A DNA stretch of 64,000 bases, from contig CM057469.1 of NCBI GenBank assembly GCA_030035585.1, forward strand, positions 16,982,501-17,046,500, read 5' to 3'. Position 1 is the first letter of the stretch; each line of letters opens with the position of its first letter. Shown one piece after another: positions 55,790 through 64,000 of this stretch. The notes under the pieces were generated by a model, which was not told the origin of the DNA, did no database searches, and worked only from the letters and a program-made list of their open reading frames with translations. The stretch comes from Dugong dugon (Eukaryota > Chordata > Mammalia > Sirenia > Dugongidae). The translations under genes and the position numbers were made by a program.

Positions 55790-57766
55790 GATTTTCTTAA
55801 AACGTTTTAGACTCATTCGGCTGTTATTACTATTATTGTTGCTTTTATTCTCAATATAAACAACTAAGATTTACATTGCATAGCATTTACATAGCACTTT
55901 CTTACATATTATCTCATGACTCCTGGTGCTTTTCCCACTCTACTGCTCAAATGCAGTTTCTATGCTAATTTAAAATTGTTTATTTATTCTTTTCTGTGTT
56001 TTTCAGATTCTCTACAAGGAACATACATATTTTATTATGAGAAAAAAACTAATACAACTTTGAAAATATCACTAACAATGTTCTATTATTCTAAACTAGT
56101 AAGACTGGAAGTCACTTTGGCTGTGTTAGACATAAGGCAGCTGTTCCAAAGGGGAATGGCTGATTTGTGCCATCTCAGCAAAGACTCTGGACTCTTCTTA
56201 TTGAATGTTTGCCAAAGGGGCACAATGTGGAGTGTGTTCCAGTCAGGGCTCTCTTCTCTTCAGCTTCGGCTGCAGGAAGGGACAAAGCAAGACAGACTGT
56301 GCTTCTGGCCTCGTGCTGGCCTCCAGTCGACTGTCCTGTTTAGAAGAGAAATGCTCATTGCTGGGACTTGTCACAGAAACCTCTCTCCAAAACTCCCAGT
56401 AAAACCAATCCTTATTATTTATCTTTTAATCTTGCCTAACTAATTTTTAAAATATATTTTGAATATTAAACTCTTACCAGATAATATGGTTCACGTGTAC
56501 AATTCAGTGACATTAGTTATGTTTATCATATTGTTCAATCATTACCATTATCCGCTTCCAAAATTTCCCATCACCCTTAACTTGCCTAACTATTTTTAAA
56601 TACTTCTTTTAAAAGTTCTTCTGGTTGTCAGTACCTGGGGGACCTCCATGCGACATCCCTCAAAACCTGGAATAAAAGAGGACACATAAGATACCCTCTG
56701 AATATTAGACTACAAAGTGAAATCCAGCAGGTCTGAGCAGATGTGTAAAAAGTCACCTGAGAGAGACAGGGTGACTCACTGACCTGCAAGACTTGACAAG
56801 GACCTGACTGAAGGCATTGTAATGTTTTCTGAAAAAAATATAGAGGTGGGAGGAGGCACATGAAAAAGACAACCAGTGATGTCAATATCCAAGTTCTAGA
56901 GTTTCTATGGCACCAATCCCAGTTTCGGTACAAATACTTTAAAACCTCATTTTTTTTCACTTCTAGAGTGGAGTCAACAACAATATCCATCTGAAGATAT
57001 CACTGTGATGATCAAAGGAAGTGATATAAATGAACGCGCTATAAAAGCTATAAAGCTAAACGCACACACAGGATTACTCACCAGGTTCCTGTGCTCTGGA
57101 CACAAGCCTCCAGGTCCGTGTACCTACGTGCTGACATGTGGGCAGTTGCCACATTACCTCCCTTGATCATGCTCGGTGACCCTGCTTGCCTCCAATTCGT
57201 CCAAAAGCTTGTTTTCTGATTTGAATTCTAGAACAATTAACCCAAAGTCAATAGCCAGACTTGAAATCATGCAAGTGAAATGGCTACCCAGGAATGAGAA
57301 ATTTTTTTTTAAATTTTATTTTGTTGCTGTTGTTGAGAATATACACAGCAAAACATATATCAATTCAACAATTCAGGGACATTGATTACATTCTTCAAGT
57401 TGTGCAAACCGTTTTCAAATGAGCAACTTTTATTGGTCCCTGCAGGCTAACATTCAACTGTCATTCAAATCCCTGAGTAAATCTGCTGTGGACCCGACAG
57501 TGATAGAGCAAGGTCGTATCAAGGGGAGCAGCACAGGGCTTAGAGTTAGTCAGGAATGGGTTCAAGTACCCGCTCTGCCAGTTACAACCTGGGTGACCTC
57601 TGGCATAATATTTTCCCCTAAGTCTCAGTTTTCGATCTGATTTGTAAAGTTTGAAGAATACTGTAAATTACAAAATGCAAAACTGTTCTGTGAATGTTAA
57701 CTGTTTTAATAACATCAACAATAAACCCCTATATAAAAACAAAATCTGAAAAGGATATCTTTACAG
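55790..57766 (+). other. KIF28 intron 7
   Basis: Largely unassigned. It holds a 175-codon open frame at 55916-56443 without family resemblance, an antisense L1 3'-type fragment around 57305-57430 and a related block near 56.48-56.60 kb (TACAATTCAGTGACATTAG). A MIR relic lies around 57.50-57.64 kb. Confidence 0.55.
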
Positions 57767-57834
57767 ATAGCATCCATAAGTCCAGCTGACATCCGCTGTG
57801 AGGAAACTTTATCAACATTGAGATACGCTGAAAG
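57767..57834 (+). pseudogene. KIF28: KIF28 exon 8
   Basis: A 68-base exon, phase 0 to 2, with acceptor TCTTTACAG and donor AAAG|GTACGT. It reads IASISPADIRCEETLSTLRY then AE. It is the classic C-terminal end of the kinesin motor (SP, then ETLSTLRYA). No lesion inside. Confidence 0.93.
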
Positions 57835-58061
57835 GTACGTTTATGAACGTTTATTTTCCACAGTGGTTCTAAGCTCTAAACCTGCGAACTCTTCTAGTGC
57901 TCGTATGTTTGGTGGGTTGGTATTTGAGGGGAGAGGCCCAAGGGGAGATTTGTGAGAAAGGAGTGAGAGGAAGTAAAACAAACAAGAGGAGAAAGAGCTG
58001 GAGAAGCAGAGCCCTCCTGAGCCTGTCACCCTGTCACTGAAGTCCTGGTGGGAGAGAAAAC

Positions 58062-58224
58062 AAACAAAAAAACCAACCAGCTACCATCGAGTCGATTCCA
58101 ACTCATAGTGACCATATACGACAGAGTAGAACTTCCCCATAGGATTTCCAAAGAGTGGCTGGTGGATTCAAACTGCCGACCTTTTTGTTAGCAGCTGAAC
58201 TCTTAAGCACTGTGCCACCAGGGT
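58062..58224 (-). repeat. AfroSINE
   Basis: Reverse copy from AAACAAAAAAACCAACCAG to GTGCCACCAGGG, about 230 bases after exon 8. Confidence 0.9.
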
Positions 58225-58442
58225 GGGAGAGAAGGGTGGGCTCCAATTCATGGGAGAGGCACTGACTTCCAAATAGCATGGCCATTCACAGAGTTCTCAC
58301 TTAGTCCATGGGACACGGGTACAGAACAGTGCCGGGCAGGGGAATTTCATGTGACTAACAAATGAAGATGAGCTAGGTAAGAGGCAACTCTTTAGATTCT
58401 GGACACTTTGCCTGCCCTGTAGCTCCTGCACGCAGTGATAGC

Positions 58443-58652
58443 AACCAAACCAAACCCATTGCTGGCGAGTCGATTCCAACTCATGACGATCCCACGCATT
58501 GCAGAGTAGAACTGTACTCCATAGGGTTTTCAAGGCTGTGACCTTTTGGAGGCAAGTCATCAGGCCTTTCTTCCGAGGCACCTTGGGTGCGTTTGAACTG
58601 CCAGCTTTTCGGTTACTAGTAGAGCACTTAACTGTTTGCACCATCCAGAAAC
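58443..58652 (-). repeat. AfroSINE, second subfamily
   Basis: Reverse copy from AACCAAACCAAACCCATTGC through CATCAGGCCTTTCTTCCGAGG to TTTGCACCATCCAG. Confidence 0.88.
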
Positions 58653-58999
58653 TAGACAGTGACACCAGCATTCCCTTTTGGCGGTTCTCTCATTTCCCGT
58701 ACTCTTCAGAGGAGGCCTGAAGATCACAGGTATCTCTTCACCAGGGAGAAGCTCTCATGGCCAGGTCTCTTCTGGCAGGAGGCTATCACTGGACCATGTT
58801 CATGGTTTTCAAGGCAGGCATCTGGAGCTCATTCTGAGCCTGCCTCTGCTGAACGTTTTCAGAATGGCGAAGGGTGTGTGGAGAGGGGAGTTCCTAGCCA
58901 TGGATCGAAACTGTACTGCTGGGGCTCCCGCTCCTCCTTCCCACACCGAGGGCAAACATGGATAATACGCCATTGCCGCTCCCACCTCAGGTCTAATAA

Positions 59000-59170
59000 C
59001 CCAAACCAAACAAAATCTGTTGCCACAGAGTCGATCCCGACTCATAGCGACCCTATAGAACAGAGTAGAATTGCCCCATAAGGTTTCCAAGGAGCAGCTG
59101 GTGGATTCAAGCCGCCAACCTTTTTTTGGTTAGCAGCTGAGCTCTTAACCACTATGCCACCAAGGCTCCT
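59000..59170 (-). repeat. AfroSINE
   Basis: Reverse copy from CCCAAACCAAACAAAATCTG to ATGCCACCAAGGCTCC. An RTE fragment follows directly. Confidence 0.9.
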
Positions 59171-59179
59171 CAGGTCCAA

Positions 59180-59495
59180 TGTTGTTGTTGTTGTTAGGTG
59201 CCATCGAGTCAGTTCTGACTCATAGCTACCCTATGTACCACAGAAGGAAACGCTGCCCGGTTCTGCACCATGCTCACAATCGTTGTTATGCTTAAGCCCA
59301 TAGTTGCAGCCACTGGTTCAGTCCATCTTATTGAGGGTCTTCCTCTCCTTCGCTGACCCTGTACTTTACCAAGCATGATATCCTTCTCCAGGGACTGATC
59401 CCTCCTGACAGCATGTCTGAAGTATGTAAGACGTAGTCTCACTATCCTTGCTTCTAAAGAGCATCCTGGTTGTACTTCTTCCAAGACAGATTAGG
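59180..59495 (-). mobile_element. RTE LINE 3' fragment
   Basis: Reverse, 5'-truncated. The reverse strand encodes EEVQPGCSLEARIVRLRLTY and VRRDQSLEKDIMLGKVQGQR; the (GTT)n tail is at 59180. Confidence 0.9.
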
Positions 59496-59599
59496 TCCGA
59501 TAGGAACTGGGAATTCTCAGCCAGTGTTCCAGTAGGCAGCTCCTCCCACCAGTTGGAGCTGTCATGTGAAATGAAGCTTATTTGCCAACCCTTATGTGA

Positions 59600-59830
59600 C
59601 AGTTCAGGTCTGTGGACTCACAGGCTGGACAGAACCCTGGCCCTAACAGCTGTGTGGCTTTGGGCAAGATGTTGAACTTCTCTGACCCTAAGTTACCTCG
59701 TATGTTGAAGGGGATGACACCTCATTCACAAACTTGGGGTGAAGACATATGAGATAATGTATGAACCATGCCCAGCACAGAGCTGATGCTCAAAAATGAT
59801 AGTTATTTAGAAGGATTCAAAGCCAGGGCA
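59600..59830 (+). repeat. MIR relic
   Basis: CTGTGTGGCTTTGGGCAAGATG and a following block typical of MIR (GAGATAATGTATGAACC). Confidence 0.65.
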
Positions 59831-60469
59831 GGAAAGAACGTGGGCACAGCTGAGCATCCACCAGCTCCATTTCCTCCCCACCCACTTTAACACCCTGCTA
59901 AGACTTGAAAGTGTCCCCTAAATCCTTTTATAGTCCACATGTTGCATAATCCTCCTCCTCTTTGCTCTTTATCATAAAATCAAAGAATCATAATTCTAAA
60001 GAGCTGGAGGGTGTCTTAGAGTGCCTCTCATCCAGTGCTTCTCAACCTTCCCCACTCAAGTACCCTGAGTAGCAGGAAAAAGAACATGAACCAATTTTGT
60101 TTGACATTGCCTATTATATCTTTTCTTTTAAGTGCAAATTTTGCATTCTGAGTCAAAATGTCAGTATCTGTTTTATTATTAAAAATAACATTTTTTTCCT
60201 TAAAAAAAGAAGATAGTTATTATATAACCAAGTGCTTGCCTCTTTCTGGTCTTTCTTTGGCACTCTGAGTGAGGGAGACCATTACATTTTAGTGACAAAT
60301 ACTTTCATCCTCATCTTTCCACTGCACTGCCTCAATATAGTTTTACACCAATAGACATTCTCTTCCAATATCTGTACCACAAGCTCAGATCTTTAGGCCG
60401 AATTTTGTCTCTAGCAGTGTCTACAATGTTCATTTTCTTCTTGCTTATCAGATGCAAATCTGTGGCTAG

Positions 60470-60650
60470 CAGTTTTTACATGGAGACCGTGTGATGCAAA
60501 GGAAAGAGAAAATGGAACCCCGAAGTCCTGGGTGCTAATCCCGGGTCTGCCACTGACTGTGACTTGGGGCAAGCTGTATAAACTCTCTGTTCTCAATCTC
60601 CTTTGCGTAAAATGAAGGGAGTAAACTTGCCAGATTTAGCAAATAAAAAT
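60470..60650 (+). repeat. MIR relic
   Basis: GGGTCTGCCACTGACTGTGAC followed by TCTCAATCTCCTTTGCGTAAA matches the MIR pattern. Confidence 0.65.
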
Positions 60651-61149
60651 ACAGAATACCCAGTTAAATCTGAATTTCAGATAAAGAGCAAATAATTTTT
60701 TTAGTGTAAGTATGTCCCATGCAATATTTGGGGGCATGCCATGTTTTCTCTGGCAGCACTGGAAGGGAGTGAACTAGAACACCTCTAAGATACCTCCTAG
60801 CCTGATGTACCTGGTGGAGGAGTCACTGAAAGCCTCTGTGATTTGAGTTATTGCAGCAGGAGCAACAGCCAAGTCAGCCCATATGGTTGGGCGTATTCAT
60901 GACCCAGGACCCACCATGAGCCAGGCTCTGGGTCTTGGCTGAACTGCAAGTGTTCATTTGAGCTGTGGAAGTCATTGAACTCACTTTTGGTCTTGATGGT
61001 TTAGTGGAACCTGACAAGGTGGAATCCTGAGTCCCCTCAAGGTGACTCAAGGGGGTGGAAAGGGCACTCTCTGGCCTGGGCTCTGATGGCGCTAGTCTAA
61101 GTGCCAGGGGCCCAGGGCCTGAGTGAGTGCTTCTCTTTGCATGTGAAAG

Positions 61150-61259
61150 AGCTAAAAATATCCAGAACAGAGCAGTGGTGAATACCTGCAAGCTGATGAG
61201 AGAGTTAAGGACAGAGAACAACAAACTGCTGCTTGGCTATGGAAACTCCAGAATGGCAG
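61150..61259 (+). pseudogene. KIF28: KIF28 exon 9, neck/start of linker
   Basis: A 110-base exon, entered in phase 2 and left with one base, donor CAG|GTAAAC. It completes AER and reads AKNIQNRAVVNTCKLMRELR then TENNKLLLGYGNSRMA. RAK-x-I-x-N is the universal end of the kinesin catalytic core; the following charged helix leads into a coiled coil. The acceptor is weak (GTGAAAG, adenine at -3), possibly another eroded site. Confidence 0.9.
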
Positions 61260-61587
61260 GTAAACTGAGTCAGGAGTCAAAGCTGAGTCTGAGCCAGGAG
61301 CAAGAAGAAGGGATCTGACCTGGCCAATTCCCAGAGCTGGGGGCTGAAGGAGGGCGTGTGTGACCTCCCCGGCTTAGCAAGGGGCCTGGATGGGGGGAAC
61401 CTGGGTGAGAATCTGAGGGGAGCCCTAGGGCAGGCCAGGGGTCCCTCTGGGGGCTTTGCCCAGGACATTTCAGTCCCGTACTTTAAAAAAAATTCTTTTG
61501 AGATAAATCGCCTACATGAGTAAAAAACAAAATATTGAGCTTCATGGACCCCTTTTAAAGGACCTAATGCTCTAATTTCTTATAAAT

Positions 61588-62015
61588 TGTTGTTGCTAGC
61601 TGCCTTTGAGTCAACTCCATCTCATGACAAGCTTATGTACAACAGAACAAAACGTTGCCAGGTCCTGCATCAGCCAGCAATGTTTGAGTTCATCTTTGTG
61701 ACTGTTGTGCCAGTTCATCTCACTGAGGGTCTTCCTTGCCCTCATTGGCTCTACTGGACCAAACATGATGTCCTCCTCCGGTCCAAAGCAAGTGAGTCAG
61801 GCAATGTTCTACCATGATCCATGAGGTTTTCACTGGCTAATTTTCAGAAGTAGATTGCCAGGGCTTTCTTTCTAGTCTGTGTTAGTCTGGAAGCTCTGCT
61901 GAAACCTATCCACCATGGGAGACTCTGCTGGTATTTGCAATCCTGCTGGCAGCTTCTAGTATCACAGTAACATGCAAGCCACCACAGTACCACAGACTGA
62001 CAGACGGGTGGTCTG
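61588..62015 (-). repeat. Afrotherian tRNA/RTE-type SINE, reverse
   Basis: Starts TTGTTGTTGCTAGCTGCC and ends near GACAGACGGGTGGTCTG, with AGATTGCCAGGGCTTTCTTTC inside. Same family as 36.8 and 49.5 kb. Confidence 0.75.
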
Positions 62016-62202
62016 TCTTATGAATTAGAAGGTGATACTACTCTCTTGCAAGTGATGTCTTCGTCACACATATGTGTAGTTCATTTCCCCCTCCCGCTGA
62101 AAGCCCCATGTTCTGACTGAGAACTGACTCAAGACAGTAGTTATTTTGTGCTTCCCCTTTACCATTGCAGACATGTTGCTTAAAATACCTCCCTCTCTCC
62201 AG

Positions 62203-62324
62203 AGCAGCCAGCATATTTCCTGGCAGAAAACCAGTGTGGGACTCCCACTACCCAGATGAGCTGGGCACACCAGCTGGACCAGGCTCAGGAAGAGTGGGGG
62301 CAGCTGTTCATGGCCATTGCCCAG
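62203..62324 (+). pseudogene. KIF28: KIF28 exon 10, after motor
   Basis: A 122-base exon with acceptor CCTCCCTCTCTCCAG and donor CAG|GTGAGC. Its first two bases complete a glutamate codon with exon 9. It reads QPAYFLAENQCGTPTTQMSW then AHQLDQAQEEWGQLFMAIAQ and ends in phase 0. W, Q and E spacing suggests a short coiled-coil, as in kinesin-3 before the FHA domain. Two other long frames cover the same bases; only this one joins exon 9 in phase without a stop. No later exon is recognised before 64000. Confidence 0.78.
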
Positions 62325-62468
62325 GTGAGCCTCACTCCCTCCTCGTGGAGGTTGACCACCACATCACAGCAGCCTCCCGCACATCCAGACACACACTGCT
62401 CTCTGAGCTGTTGTCAAGTGGATCATTCTGGTGGGTTTTTTCAACGACTAAGTAATATGTGACATGTG

Positions 62469-62690
62469 ACATGGAGTCGCTGATGGTGCAGTCTCTGGGT
62501 TAACGCACTCGGCTACTAACCAAAAGGTTGGAGGTTTGAGTCTGCCCAGAGGTACCTGGGAAAAAAAGGCCTGGTGGTCTGCTTCTGAAAAATCAGCCGC
62601 TGAAAACCCTATAGAGCACAGTTCTACTTTGACACACATGGGGTCACAAGGAGTCAGAGTCAACTCAACGGTAACTAGTTTGGGTTTTAC
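62469..62690 (+). repeat. AfroSINE, second subfamily, forward
   Basis: From GGAGTCGCTGATGGTGCAGTC through AAAAAAGGCCTGGTGGTCTGC to CAGAGTCAACTCAACGG. Confidence 0.9.
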
Positions 62691-62699
62691 TGGTACTGA

Positions 62700-64000
62700 C
62701 ATGTGACGTACAACTTATAATAATATTAGTGGCAGAGCTAGGGGGGAGAACAGCAGGGCACAATGTGGAAGGAAGCAGAGAGGCCTAAGTGCACATTGAT
62801 GAGTGAAGCTGGGGATCGCATTCAAGGCCACTGGTAATTCAGAATTTGGGGAGAATTTGAGGAATGTGAGTTGTTTTCCAGGGATTGTATGGTGTGACCC
62901 TGAACCAAAGTATCTATTCTGGGATTCACTGCCAATATCAGATCAAAAATGGTCTGTGATGTGAATTTTGTCACATGGGGGAGAGAGATGCCCCTCTGCC
63001 TCCCCTCCCCACCACCCCACCCGACGAGGCTTTGGAAAAATCCCCCAGTGGCAATCCAGACCCTAAACACCTGGGAGTGGTGAGAGAGGGTCAGTCTAAA
63101 TCCTGCAGGTTCCTGAAGCCTGGACTAGATGTGAGCCTCTGGCCGCGGGTGTGGGTGGATCTGGGGTCAGGAAGCAGGGTCAAGTCAGGGTCCCAAGAGC
63201 CTAAGGGCTTTGGTGTGGCACGGGGCACACCCAGCAGCCAGAGCTTTATTAAAGTCATGTTCCATGTAAGGGGTTGCTTCAACTCCTAGCTGTAAAGGTC
63301 AAGTAGGATTCCGAGTGCGGGAACACAGATAGGATTGTGGGTTCTGGGGGGACAGTAATGGTTAGAAGGATTTTATTCTCTTTACACTTTATCAGAAAGC
63401 ATTTCAAGATTTAAAATTTTTCCTCTTGCCTGCACAGTTTATTCCAGTCTGTTTGCTATCGAGCCTCTATAAGCACAATAGCAATGAATACTTATATTAA
63501 AGAAGGAAGGGTATTTAGGAAGCCAGAGGAGGGTAATACCACATGCTGTTTCTTGCTGTCAACATCTGGGTATCAAACTAGGCTGCCAGCAGGACTTTGG
63601 GAGAATGAGATGTAGGGTGACAAGTTTAATGGAGACCTGGAGAAGGATTACCCAGGTAGGGCATCAGGCTGGGACATCCAGACAGTTGGGGAGGCGGAAG
63701 GGGGCAAGGCAACAACAGCTGGGAAGGGAAGGAGAGGGTTGGAAACCGGGAGTGTCTTGGAATAGTCCTGTCCAGATATTCCAGGCCCCTGACAGCTGGC
63801 TGCCAGAAGGTTCTCACCCTCCCTCTCAGGGTGCCCTCGGCTCTTCAGTGTTCCTCTTGCGGGTTTGCATTAGTACGCTGTTTGCTTGGTAAGAGGTACA
63901 TACAATGCTGAATGAGAAGTGGTTAGAAACGACGCATTACACACTTGAGTGTGCTGCCCTGTCTGGTGGGAGTGGTAGATGATGAAGACCTCCCTCACCT
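62700..64000. other. KIF28 intron 10, GC-richer unique sequence
   Basis: No transposon and no kinesin exon recognised; the FHA-domain exon expected next must lie to the right. GC content is visibly higher than in the rest of the window. Confidence 0.6.

Larger units (their letters stand above)
10426..62324 (+). pseudogene. KIF28: KIF28 kinesin-3 motor gene, decayed, 3' end beyond window
   Basis: Ten exons spread over 52 kb encode a kinesin motor domain plus a short following segment; the FHA and tail regions would lie further right. Intact family landmarks are the P-loop GQTGSGKS (exon 3), switch I NASSSRSH (exon 5), switch II DLAGSE (exon 6), HIPYRDS (exon 7) and the neck-proximal LSTLRYAERAK (exons 8-9). 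Exon phases agree once one 5-base gap is allowed for, so this is the native locus, not a processed copy. Lesions: TGA at 48619, exon 5 donor CT instead of GT, a 5-base deletion near 51830 and exon 7 donor TT instead of GT. The best match is KIF28, the vertebrate relative of nematode KLP-6; human KIF28P is, like AHCTF1, on 1q44, which supports synteny. Skipping exons 5 to 7 would keep frame but remove both switch regions. Confidence 0.85.

Noticed and set aside
10426..62324. KIF1A/KIF1B/KIF13-type gene rather than KIF28
   Set aside because: Motif wording such as LAYWSHNGFQ and EEWGQLFMAIAQ, together with the AHCTF1 neighbour, fits KIF28 better; alignment would settle it.
62165..62462. Other open frames over KIF28 exon 10, including an earlier acceptor at 62170
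   Set aside because: Starting at 62171 in the phase left by exon 9 leads to TGA soon after; only the acceptor at 62201-62202 gives an open, phase-matched exon ending at CAG|GTGAGC.

Overview
This is a mammalian nuclear-genome window: split coding exons with GT/AG boundaries, long AT-rich introns, MIR/L2 relics and many retroelements. The lineage is Afrotheria, most likely an elephant or close paenungulate. The reasons are more than 25 tRNA-derived SINEs of the AfroSINE type, their RTE (BovB-like) partner LINE in several copies, and elephant-type L1 3' ends. Species is inferred from repeats only.

Bases 1-9.5 kb hold the last five coding exons I can find of AHCTF1 (ELYS), the chromatin-binding nucleoporin that seeds nuclear pore assembly. 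All exons are on the + strand, splice phases agree at every junction, and there is an AT-hook, an intact stop and two polyadenylation signals. Nothing suggests decay.

From 10.4 kb to the right edge, also on +, lie ten exons of a kinesin-3 type motor matching KIF28 (human KIF28P). They cover the motor domain and part of the following linker or coiled coil. Phases agree throughout, so this is the original intron-containing locus and not a retrocopy. It is broken in at least four places: an in-frame TGA in exon 5, loss of the exon 5 donor GT, a 5-base deletion in exon 6 and loss of the exon 7 donor GT. The near-invariant proline after RVR in exon 1 is also leucine. I call it a unitary pseudogene in this genome.

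KIF28 introns are filled with transposons. An old L1 (about 22.0-33.9 kb) has been invaded in turn by a younger L1, an RTE, AfroSINEs, an inverted L1 3' end with a 13-base target duplication and a solo MaLR-type LTR. Three related solo LTRs plus one unrelated LTR carry readable 5-base target duplications. Two nearly full-length but dead RTE copies lie in opposite orientation about 16 kb apart. I found no RNA gene, CRISPR array or novel functional system. The most informative content is the kinesin decay and the insertion stratigraphy.
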